From assembly GCA_036381595.1 (NCBI GenBank), contig DASVCN010000024.1, forward strand, positions 114,324 through 178,323: a stretch of DNA of 64,000 nt, read 5' to 3'. Source of the stretch: Trueperaceae bacterium (GTDB lineage: Bacteria; Deinococcota; Deinococci; Deinococcales; Trueperaceae). How positions within the stretch are numbered: the stretch's first letter is position 1; the number at the start of each line of letters is the position of its first letter. Below, in pieces: positions 32,904 through 40,436 of this stretch. The notes beneath the pieces were generated by a model. That model had not been told where the DNA came from, searched no databases, and worked only from the letters and a program-made list of their open reading frames with translations. Position numbers and translations under genes: made by a program.

Positions 32904-33584
32904 TCAGTTGACGAGTCCCTGGACCAGGTTGGTCCTGGTCCACAGGTCGTAGACCGTGGCGCTGCCGGTGTCCAGGACGGCGCGGGTTCCGTCGCTGTAG
33001 TCCTGGTACTCCTTGAAGTAGTAGCGCCACCTTTCGTACGGGTAGGCGACGAAGAACTTGTAGTAGGTCTTGGCCGGGATGGTGAAAGACACCGTTTCCG
33101 TTCGGCTGGTCTCGTAGGAGCTGCCCAACTGGGCCGAGACGATCGACCTGGGAACGGAAGCGCCGACCGACCAGTTGAACTTCTCCCGATACTGGTAGCT
33201 GACCTCGAAAGGACCCCAGGGGCTGTCGGTGCTGTTGATCCTTTGCCAGATCAGGTCGCCGGCTACGTCCGGCCGCTCGATGAGGGTGCGGTAGGCGTAC
33301 GACCAGTAGGGGGAGCCGACCTTCGTGGGCTGCGCGTCCTCCTCTTCCTCCTCTTCCGATCCCGACGAACCGCCGTCATCACCGTCGCAGTCTGACCAGC
33401 AGCCGCCCAACACCGTCACCAGCTCCGCGCCGGTTATGGGGATGAGCGCCGCGTCGGATGCCGGAGCGGCTAGCGAAGTGAGGGGCCAGAGAAGTTGCGA
33501 GACTAGGAGCAGCAGGGCAACGAGCAGGGCGGTTCGCTTCGGAGCGATGCGTCTGGACGGTAACTGACTCCAGATAGCTTGCAT
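32904..33584 (-). CDS. Exported acidic protein with double-glycine-like motif
   Basis: A 226-aa product. A hydrophobic segment (TALLVALLLLVSQLLWPLTSLAAP) ends in a plausible signal peptidase site. Next comes ITGAELVTVLGGCWSDCDGDDGG, whose ELxxVxGG-C pattern resembles the leader end and first Cys of double-glycine bacteriocin-type peptides. An EEEEEED run follows, then a beta-rich domain of about 130 residues with SYETSRTETVSFTIPAKTYY and many Tyr/Trp (FFVAYPYERWRYYFKEY). The Ser/Thr-rich strands followed by an aromatic strand look like a surface or toxin-like beta domain, but I cannot place it. ATG 33584 lies seven bases after AGAGG. First gene of the cluster. Confidence 0.65.
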   Translation of the reverse strand: MQAIWSQLPSRRIAPKRTALLVALLLLVSQLLWPLTSLAAPASDAALIPITGAELVTVLGGCWSDCDGDDGGSSGSEEEEEEDAQPTKVGSPYWSYAYRTLIERPDVAGDLIWQRINSTDSPWGPFEVSYQYREKFNWSVGASVPRSIVSAQLGSSYETSRTETVSFTIPAKTYYKFFVAYPYERWRYYFKEYQDYSDGTRAVLDTGSATVYDLWTRTNLVQGLVN

Positions 33585-33590
33585 CTGCAC

Positions 33591-33985
33591 ACCTCTCAGT
33601 TCGGGCTGGTTACGCGCCAGTGGTCGTCTACGGGTGGCGGTCTGCCGTTTCCGGCCGACCTGGCTGTCAACGAGGCAGTTGCGACCTGCCGAGCGCTCGA
33701 CGAGCGCCTTCTCGTGCGCACGTCTCGAGTATCGAGCAGCGGGAACGGGAGCGCCAGATGGTATTGCCTAGAGGGTCCTGGCCCAAGCGGAGAAGCGACG
33801 AGTGAGCGCGGAGAGTGCGATGGCCGCGGAGCCGTGAGCGGGCGGACAGCACCCTTGCCGGCGCCTCTCGACGACAGCCGCTCGGAGACCCAGCCGGAGC
33901 AGGTGAAGGCCGCCATTCGAACTCCGGAGTGACGAGGCGCCCATCTGAGCGCGCCCTCACGACCGCCAGCTGGTAGCGCCGGTGT
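33591..33985. other. 395-bp gap without recognised gene
   Basis: Between the divergent exported-protein gene and pheA. Open frames exist on both strands but their products are Arg/Ser-rich and have no start signals or family likeness. It presumably holds the promoter of the exported-protein cluster, which I could not pinpoint. Confidence 0.6.
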
Positions 33986-33991
33986 TAGACT
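33986..33991 (+). promoter_or_regulatory. -10 box of pheA
   Basis: TAGACT eight bases before the ATG at 34000 with no Shine-Dalgarno between; the same hexamer and layout as bcp. Confidence 0.5.
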
Positions 33992-33999
33992 CCCTCGTT

Positions 34000-34848
34000 A
34001 TGAGCGATGAGTCCCCCAGGCAGAAAGTCGCGTATCAGGGAGTCCCTGGAGCCTACAGCGAGATCGCTTCGCTGCAGTTCGCTCCCGAAGGTGAAGCGGT
34101 TGGCTTCCCCTCCTTCGAACTGGCCTTCGAGGCGGCGCTCAGGGGCGAGTGCGACTTCGTGTGCCTGCCGGTGGAGAACAGTCTGGCTGGGTCGATAAAC
34201 CAGACCTACGACCTGCTGACCGATTCGGCGATGCACGTGGTGGGCGAGCAGGTCGTGCGGGTCCACCACAACCTGCTGGTCAAGCCGGGGACGAAGCTCG
34301 ACGATGTCCAGCGCGTGTACAGCCATCCGCAGGCGCTGGCGCAATGTCAGGAGTTCCTCCGCAGGAACGGCTTCGAGGCGGTGACCGACTTCGATACGGC
34401 AGGTGCCGCGAAGGTCCTCGCGGAGAACGGAGGCGTGGGCAAGGCAGCCATAGCCTCCACGCGAGCGGCCGAGATCTACGGCCTCGAGATCCTGGTAGCG
34501 AACATCGAGGACACGGACTTCAACTACACGCGCTTCTTCATCCTGGGCAGCGACGAGGCGCCTCGCGGCAGCGGCGCCCACAAGACCAGCCTGGTGTTGG
34601 CGACCCGTCACCGCCCCGGGGACCTCGTCAACTGCCTCGAGGAGTTCCCGAGGCACGGCATAAACCTCACCAAGTTGGAGAGCAGGCCACGGCGCGACAA
34701 GCCGTGGAGCTACCTCTTCTACATCGACATCGAAGGGCACGCAGCGGACGACAACGTCGCGAAAGCCCTCAACGCCCTCATGCGCAAGGCGGCGTTCGTC
34801 AAGTTCCTCGGCTCATATCCGGCCGCGCAGACGATGCTCGAACCGTGA
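34000..34848 (+). CDS. pheA: Prephenate dehydratase
   Basis: Converts prephenate to phenylpyruvate in phenylalanine synthesis. Catalytic domain: VAYQGVPGAYSEIASLQF at the N-terminus, VCLPVENSLAGSINQTYDLL, and the diagnostic DTDFNYTRFFILG with the catalytic Thr. The C-terminal ACT domain contains the Phe-binding motif GINLTKLESRP(R), so feedback inhibition by phenylalanine is expected. Length 282 aa. No chorismate mutase domain is fused. Confidence 0.96.
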   Translation: MSDESPRQKVAYQGVPGAYSEIASLQFAPEGEAVGFPSFELAFEAALRGECDFVCLPVENSLAGSINQTYDLLTDSAMHVVGEQVVRVHHNLLVKPGTKLDDVQRVYSHPQALAQCQEFLRRNGFEAVTDFDTAGAAKVLAENGGVGKAAIASTRAAEIYGLEILVANIEDTDFNYTRFFILGSDEAPRGSGAHKTSLVLATRHRPGDLVNCLEEFPRHGINLTKLESRPRRDKPWSYLFYIDIEGHAADDNVAKALNALMRKAAFVKFLGSYPAAQTMLEP

Positions 34849-34881
34849 CGATGGGCGTGACCCGGGGACTGGACTGACGCC

Positions 34882-35112
34882 ATGAAGGGGAACGAGCGGG
34901 AGAGCACCGACCGAGCCGGTTTGAGCCTGGGCAGCGCCCTGAAGCTGTCGGGGCTGGTCGAGACCGGCGGCCAGGCCAAGACGCTCATCCAGGAGGGCGC
35001 CGTGAAGGTCAACGGCCAGGTCGAGCGGCGTCGCAAGCGGAAGGTCACGGCTGGCGACGAGATCGAGGTGGACGGCGAAACATTCGTGATCGAACTCGAA
35101 GGGGAGCCGTGA
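34882..35112 (+). CDS. S4-domain RNA-binding protein
   Basis: A 76-aa protein that is almost all S4 domain: LGSALKLSGLVETGGQAKTLIQEGAVKVNGQVERRRKRKVTAGDEIEVDG. It resembles YaaA/YlmH- or RqcP-type small S4 proteins that bind rRNA or stalled ribosomal complexes. Position 33 bases after pheA suggests co-transcription without functional link. Confidence 0.88.
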   Translation: MKGNERESTDRAGLSLGSALKLSGLVETGGQAKTLIQEGAVKVNGQVERRRKRKVTAGDEIEVDGETFVIELEGEP

Positions 35113-35116
35113 GGCG

Positions 35117-35587
35117 CTAGAGCTCGGTCAAAGGGACCACCTCCGCGCCCGGCAGCCCCACGAGGCGTACCCTCTCACCCGGCAGGATCATCGAGCGCTG
35201 CCGGTAGAGACCGTTCGAGGGAAGCGAGAGGGCGGTAAGCAAGCGCGACTCCCCGATCAGCCACACCTCCGGCACCGTGGCGTTTGCCGCGGCGCGGAGC
35301 AGGCGCTCGTCGACGCCGTCACCGGTCACCAGTAGCAGGACCTGGGCCAGTTCGACCCAGACCCGCGCGAAAGGCGCGCGGGAAACGGTGAGCAGGCTCC
35401 GTTCGCCCGTCCAGTCGGCGAGGCAGCCCGAGCACACCACCCCTCTGCCGGCCACGCTGCGGGCGAGCCGGGCGGCGATCTCGGCCCCTAGCTGATCCCG
35501 GGCGGCCACGCCCCAGCCTGACCCAGCGGAGCCGAACGCTCGCCGTGCAGGGCGGCATCTGCCGACTTCCACCCGGCCGTCGCCCAT
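35117..35587 (-). CDS. Uma2-like protein with eroded active site
   Basis: A 156-aa protein. The layout GSGWGVAARDQLGAEIAARLA, then VLLLVTGDGVDERLLRAAANATVPEVWLIG and a C-terminal YRQRSMILPGERVRLVGLPGAEV parallels the Uma2/DUF820 nuclease-like fold, which is common in Deinococcota and cyanobacteria. The usual acidic residues and Lys (PDVxVxVE...K...Y) are replaced, so nuclease activity is unlikely. It may be a diverged non-catalytic copy. Convergent with the S4 gene and divergent from carB. Confidence 0.55.
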   Translation of the reverse strand: MGDGRVEVGRCRPARRAFGSAGSGWGVAARDQLGAEIAARLARSVAGRGVVCSGCLADWTGERSLLTVSRAPFARVWVELAQVLLLVTGDGVDERLLRAAANATVPEVWLIGESRLLTALSLPSNGLYRQRSMILPGERVRLVGLPGAEVVPLTEL

Positions 35588-35615
35588 CGCGCCGGATGCG
35601 CTCTGAGGTGCGTGA

Positions 35616-35621
35616 TACACT
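35616..35621 (+). promoter_or_regulatory. Possible extended -10 of carB
   Basis: TGATACACT (TG at 35613-35614, TACACT 35616-35621) lies about 24 bases before the carB ATG. No good -35. The gap is shared with the divergent Uma2-like gene. Confidence 0.35.
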
Positions 35622-35644
35622 CCGCTCCGAATGCGGGATAGCTG

Positions 35645-38600
35645 ATGCCAAGACGCGAAGATATCGAGACGATCCTCATCCTCGGCTCCGGCCCTATAGT
35701 CATCGGCCAGGCGGCCGAGTTCGACTACTCCGGCACCCAGGCCTGCAAGGCGCTGCGGGCTGTCGGCTACCGGGTCATCCTGGTCAATTCGAACCCGGCG
35801 ACCATCATGACCGACCCCGACGTGGCCGACCGTACCTACGTCGAACCGCTCACGCCACAAGTAGTCGAGAAGATCATCGAACAGGAGAAGCCACAGGCGC
35901 TGCTTCCCACCCTCGGCGGGCAAACGGCGCTCAACCTGGCGAAGACGTTGTGGGAGCGCGGTGTGCTCACGCGGCACGGGGTCGAGCTCATCGGCGCCAA
36001 CTACGAGGCGATCGAGAAGGGCGAGGACCGCCAGCTCTTCCAGGAGGCGATGGCCAGGATCGGCATCGCCACCCCCGCTGGGCGGATGATCTCGACGCTC
36101 GACGAGGCGCTCGAGTTCGTCACCCGGATCGGCTACCCGGCGATCGTCCGGCCCTCCTACACCCTGGGCGGCACGGGTGGCGGCATCGCGCGCGACGAGA
36201 ACGAGTTCAGGCAGATAGTCCGCCAGGGACTCCACGACTCCCCGGTTCACACGGTGCTCGTCGAGCAGTCGGTGCTGGGCTGGAAAGAGTACGAGCTCGA
36301 GGTGATGCGCGATCAGAACGACACCGTCGTCATCATCTGTTCGATAGAGAACTTCGACCCGATGGGCGTCCACACGGGCGACTCGATCACCGTGGCTCCG
36401 GCGCAGACGCTCTCCGACAAGGAGTACCAGCAGCTGCGCGACTACTCGATCGCCATCATCCGCGAGATCGGGGTCGACACCGGAGGCTCCAACATCCAGT
36501 TCGCCGTCGATCCGCGCAGCGGCGACGTGATCGTCATCGAGATGAACCCTCGGGTGTCTCGCTCCTCGGCCCTCGCCTCGAAAGCCACCGGCTATCCGAT
36601 CGCCAAGATCGCGGCTCTGCTGGCGGTGGGCTACCACCTGGACGAACTGCCCAACGACATCACCAAGGAGACGAAGGCGGCTTTCGAGCCGTCCATCGAC
36701 TACGTCGTCACCAAGATCCCCCGCTTCGCCTTCGAGAAGTTCCCCGGCGCGAGGCAGCAGCTCGGGACGCAGATGCGTTCGGTCGGCGAAGTCATGGCGA
36801 TCGGTCGAACCTTCAAGGAGAGCCTGCTCAAGGCACTCCGGTCTCTCGAACTCGACATCCGCGGCGAGACGCGCGACCTCTCGCTGGCACAGCTCGAGGC
36901 GCGACTCGAGCCCCAGCCGTTGCGGCTCCCGGCTGTCACCGAGCTGCTGCGCCGTGGCAAGAGCGTGCCCTACCTGGCGGAACGCACCGGGATCGACCCC
37001 TGGTTCCTCCATCAACTGCGCGAGATCGTCGAGGCAGAGAGGGAGATCGCCGCCCTCCCCCCGCCCCAGGAGTGGAACTGGGAGCTGTGGCGAGAGATCA
37101 AGCGCCTCGGCTTCGCCGACACCGACATAGCCGCTCTCACCGGCATAGACGCCGCCGAGGCGCGGCGCCTGCGTCGCCTCCACGACAACGCTCCGGTATA
37201 CAAGACCGTCGACACCTGCGCTGCCGAGTTCGAGGCTTACACCCCCTACCACTACAGCACCTACGAGTGGGAGGACGAGGTCCAGCCGTCGAACCGCGAC
37301 AAGGTGATAATCCTGGGTTCGGGGCCCAACCGGATCGGCCAGGGCGTCGAGTTCGATTACGCGACCGTGCATGCCGTCTGGGCGTTGCGCGAAGCCGGAT
37401 TCGAGACGGTGATGGTCAACTCGAACCCGGAAACGGTCTCGACCGACTACGACACCGCCGACCGCCTCTACTTCGAACCGCTCACCCTCGAGGACGTCCT
37501 GAACGTCATCGAGCACGAGAAGCCCAAGGGCGTGATCGTGCAACTCGGAGGGCAGACTCCCCTCCGGCTGGCCCGCGGCCTCGCAGCTGCCGGAGTGCCG
37601 ATCTGGGGCACGAGCGCCGAGGCGATCCACCTTGCAGAGGATCGTGACGCCTTCCATGCGCTCTGCGAGCGGCTCGGCATCCCGCAGCCCGCGGGCGGCG
37701 TCGCAACTCGACCAGCCGAAGCGAAGGAACTCGCCAACGAGATCGGTTACCCGGTGATGGTTCGGCCCTCCTACGTGCTGGGCGGCCGCGCGATGGCGGT
37801 GGTGCGCAGCGACGAGGAACTCGACTCCTACCTCGAAGAGGTGTACGCCGAACTCCCCGGTAACCCCTCCATCCTCGTCGACGACTTCATCGAGGGAGCG
37901 ACCGAGGTGGATGTGGACGCTCTCGGTGACGGCGAGCAGGTGGTCGTGGCCGGCGTCATGGAGCACATCGAAGGCGCCGGGGTGCACTCCGGCGACAGCG
38001 CCACGATCGTTCCGCCGGTGAACCTCTCACCCGAAGTCATCACCACGATCTCCGAATACACGGTGAGACTGGCTGGCGAGATCGGGGTCAAGGGTCTGAT
38101 CAACGTCCAGTACGTGATCAAGGATGGCGAGGTCATGGTGATCGAGGCTAACCCTAGGGCGAGCCGGACAGTTCCCTACCTGTCGAAAGCGATCGGCCAC
38201 CCGCTGGCCAAGTACGCAGCTCTCATCGCCGCGGGCCGCACCCTCGAGGAGATCGGATTCACGGCGACGCCGGAACCGCGCCTCTACTCGGTCAAAGAGG
38301 TGGTGCTGCCGTTCCTCAAATTCGCGGCCGTGCCACCCGCCCTCGGGCCCGAGATGCGCTCAACGGGCGAGAGCATGGGCATTTCGCACGATCCCTACCT
38401 CGCCTACTACAAAGCTCAACTCGGGGCCGGCGCACAACTTCCGCTGGAAGGCCGTGTGAGGCTCGTGGGACCCGGGTTGGACGGGGTCGCCGAGGAGTTC
38501 CGGCGGCTCGGCTTCGATGTGCTGATCGGTTGCGACGGTGTCGAGGAGCCCGACTACGACCTGCTGGTGGACACGATGGGTGCCCGCGAGGCGCGTCGCG

Positions 38601-38713
38601 CGCTGGAGGCCGGTCTGCCTTATGTGACTACGGTGGAAGCCGCCACGTGGACCGCGAAGGCGATCGACGCGGTGCGGGGGACCGAGCTGAAGGTGAGGGC
38701 TCTGCAGGGCTGA
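35645..38713 (+). CDS. carB: Carbamoyl-phosphate synthase large subunit
   Basis: Makes carbamoyl phosphate from bicarbonate, ammonia and two ATP for arginine and pyrimidine synthesis. The 1022-aa protein has two homologous ATP-grasp halves: the first opens [28 protein letters not shown] with the LGGTGGGIA loop, the second opens [28 protein letters not shown] with LGGRAMAVV; both have the [12 protein letters not shown] / [12 protein letters not shown] metal sites. An MGS-like allosteric domain occupies the last ~120 residues, slightly shorter than in E. coli (1073 aa). carA is not in the window. Its product would feed the argF enzyme at the window start. Confidence 0.97.
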   Translation: MPRREDIETILILGSGPIVIGQAAEFDYSGTQACKALRAVGYRVILVNSNPATIMTDPDVADRTYVEPLTPQVVEKIIEQEKPQALLPTLGGQTALNLAKTLWERGVLTRHGVELIGANYEAIEKGEDRQLFQEAMARIGIATPAGRMISTLDEALEFVTRIGYPAIVRPSYTLGGTGGGIARDENEFRQIVRQGLHDSPVHTVLVEQSVLGWKEYELEVMRDQNDTVVIICSIENFDPMGVHTGDSITVAPAQTLSDKEYQQLRDYSIAIIREIGVDTGGSNIQFAVDPRSGDVIVIEMNPRVSRSSALASKATGYPIAKIAALLAVGYHLDELPNDITKETKAAFEPSIDYVVTKIPRFAFEKFPGARQQLGTQMRSVGEVMAIGRTFKESLLKALRSLELDIRGETRDLSLAQLEARLEPQPLRLPAVTELLRRGKSVPYLAERTGIDPWFLHQLREIVEAEREIAALPPPQEWNWELWREIKRLGFADTDIAALTGIDAAEARRLRRLHDNAPVYKTVDTCAAEFEAYTPYHYSTYEWEDEVQPSNRDKVIILGSGPNRIGQGVEFDYATVHAVWALREAGFETVMVNSNPETVSTDYDTADRLYFEPLTLEDVLNVIEHEKPKGVIVQLGGQTPLRLARGLAAAGVPIWGTSAEAIHLAEDRDAFHALCERLGIPQPAGGVATRPAEAKELANEIGYPVMVRPSYVLGGRAMAVVRSDEELDSYLEEVYAELPGNPSILVDDFIEGATEVDVDALGDGEQVVVAGVMEHIEGAGVHSGDSATIVPPVNLSPEVITTISEYTVRLAGEIGVKGLINVQYVIKDGEVMVIEANPRASRTVPYLSKAIGHPLAKYAALIAAGRTLEEIGFTATPEPRLYSVKEVVLPFLKFAAVPPALGPEMRSTGESMGISHDPYLAYYKAQLGAGAQLPLEGRVRLVGPGLDGVAEEFRRLGFDVLIGCDGVEEPDYDLLVDTMGAREARRALEAGLPYVTTVEAATWTAKAIDAVRGTELKVRALQG

Positions 38714-38737
38714 ACCGGCCGACTCGAAGACCTGGTC

Positions 38738-40261
38738 TCAGGCTTCCTCGGCGACCTCGACGCCTGGCGCGCTGCTACCGGACCCCTCGATATCGTTCCC
38801 GCTCGACGCTTGGGAGCCGGTGTTCACGGCGCTCACGCGCCCTTCGGTCGCTCCGCCCCGCCTGCTACCCGCGCCCGGCAGCCGCTCCAGGAGCGACAGG
38901 GCGTACTCGGCGAGGTGAGCGAGCGCGTCGGGAAGCGGGTGGCGCAGGCAGTATTCACCGCGGTCGACTCGGGCCACGAGGTGGAAGGGCGCCTGCGAGA
39001 GCTGCTCGAGCGCGTTGACCACCTGCTCCCGCTGCAGTTCGCCTTCGACCAGGTCGTCCAGCACGAATACCGCAGGTGCGCGTAGCGAGCCCAGCCGGGC
39101 GATCACCGCCGAAAGCGCGCCCTTCTCGGCGATCATCCTGCCTAGAGAGCGCTCGAACAGTTCCAGTCCGTTCTCGAACATGCCATCCTTCGCGAAATGC
39201 GGTTCCAGGTCGAAGGGTCCGATGAGGACCGTCTTGGCGAGGTTTCGGACGCGATCTATGCCGTCCCAGGACCAGAGGGTAGCGCGCGCCAGTTCTGCCG
39301 GGGCGCTGAGCCTGTGCAGGTCGCGATGGTCGCCGAAAACGGCCAGGTAGTCGGCTGTCGATTCTCTTCGTTTGGCCAGCAGCGCCGCCCAGTCGAGCCG
39401 CTCCCCGTCGGCCAGGACCCGCACGAGCACGGCGTGCTTGCGGCGACCCAGGTCGGCTCTGGCCAGCAGCATGCCGTGCGGCAGTCCCTCGACTCGGTAA
39501 CCGAAGCCGTTCAGTGCTTCCCTCGCGCGGTTCACCAGCCGCAAGTCACCGGCTGGACGCTGCGAATTCAGCGCCGCCTCCCCAGGGAACAGGACACCCC
39601 TGGGGTAGGGGGTGACGGCAGCGGGCCTGCCTGGTCTGGCGCGGTCGCGATCCCTTTCGATCGGCGCAGCGTCCCACCGGCTGCTACGCTCGCGGCTCGC
39701 TCGAGAGCTCTGGTTGGGGCCAGCCACCGGATCGGAACCCTCTGCGAGATCTTCCCCCGGCTTCGCGTCGGCCGCGGCGGCCTCCTGGCCGGCGCGCGAC
39801 TTCTCCCCCACCCAGCGGCCGCCTCGCAGGTTCAGGCGCGGATGAGCGGCCAGGGCCCGGCCCAGCGGATAATCGGCCGGGATCTGCGGGTGCAGCGCCC
39901 TGATCTCCGCTTCGGTCATGGGCGCCTCGTCCACCAGCGAGTCGAGCAGTTCCTTGGCGTCCCCGTCACCGAAACTGCGACGGGTGCGGCGTGGCAGCGA
40001 GGTTAGGCAAACTCTCCCGTCCTCGCGCACGGCTATCTTGATCTCGTCGTTGACGTCCAACCTGTGCCGCTCGAAGTAGTCCGCCAGGCCCGATACCTTG
40101 CGGGGCTCGCTGATACTGAGCTCGATCTCCCGGTCGTCCACGGTGTCGAGTGCACGCAGCCGACCAGCCTCCGGGAAGATGTCGGCCATCCTCCTGGATA
40201 GCGACAGCTGACCGGTACGCAGGCAGATACGCGTGAGCGAGTAGCGGAACTCGGGGGCCAT
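38738..40261 (-). CDS. Large uncharacterised protein, 507 aa
   Basis: Start ATG 40261 after AGAGGAG. Residues 1-110 form a compact domain (PEFRYSLTRICLRTGQLSLSRRMADIFPEAG ... FERHRLDVNDEIKIAVREDGRVCLTSLPRRTRR) that looks like a DNA- or RNA-binding beta module. A winged-helix-like segment follows (MTEAEIRALHPQIPADYPLGRALAAHPRLNLRGGRWV, ~125-165), resembling the HARE-HTH/sigma-delta type. After an 80-residue charged linker, residues ~240-470 form an alpha/beta domain with LARADLGRRKHAVLVRVLADGERLDWAALLAKRRE and FVLDDLVEGELQREQVVNALEQL, possibly a degenerate nuclease-like fold. The gene is otherwise unknown to me and may be specific to this lineage. Confidence 0.75.
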   Translation of the reverse strand: MAPEFRYSLTRICLRTGQLSLSRRMADIFPEAGRLRALDTVDDREIELSISEPRKVSGLADYFERHRLDVNDEIKIAVREDGRVCLTSLPRRTRRSFGDGDAKELLDSLVDEAPMTEAEIRALHPQIPADYPLGRALAAHPRLNLRGGRWVGEKSRAGQEAAAADAKPGEDLAEGSDPVAGPNQSSRASRERSSRWDAAPIERDRDRARPGRPAAVTPYPRGVLFPGEAALNSQRPAGDLRLVNRAREALNGFGYRVEGLPHGMLLARADLGRRKHAVLVRVLADGERLDWAALLAKRRESTADYLAVFGDHRDLHRLSAPAELARATLWSWDGIDRVRNLAKTVLIGPFDLEPHFAKDGMFENGLELFERSLGRMIAEKGALSAVIARLGSLRAPAVFVLDDLVEGELQREQVVNALEQLSQAPFHLVARVDRGEYCLRHPLPDALAHLAEYALSLLERLPGAGSRRGGATEGRVSAVNTGSQASSGNDIEGSGSSAPGVEVAEEA

Positions 40262-40436
40262 CTTCCAACTCCTCTCGCCTGCCCTCACCGCCTTCCTGCC
40301 TGGGAGCGGCGGGGGCATGCGAACTCATCCGCCTTGGTGGGCGGGTCTGCGCGATCTTCGGACGAGCATACACCGGTAGGCTTGCGACTTCCGGTGAACT
40401 CCTACCCCTCGCCGGTGCATGCCTGAACAGTCGCGG

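Noticed and set aside
33579-33932. 117-codon plus ORF before pheA
   Set aside because: Ser/Arg/Gly-rich, starts inside the divergent gene's region, no Shine-Dalgarno or -10 box, no recognisable domain.
35117-37987. A 956-codon minus-strand frame over carB
   Set aside because: Only its last ~156 codons (35117-35587) look like a protein; the rest is antisense to carB and has low-complexity composition.
38738-40261. Restriction or retron-like defence gene
   Set aside because: No reverse-transcriptase, methylase or clear nuclease motif is visible and there is no defence-gene context.
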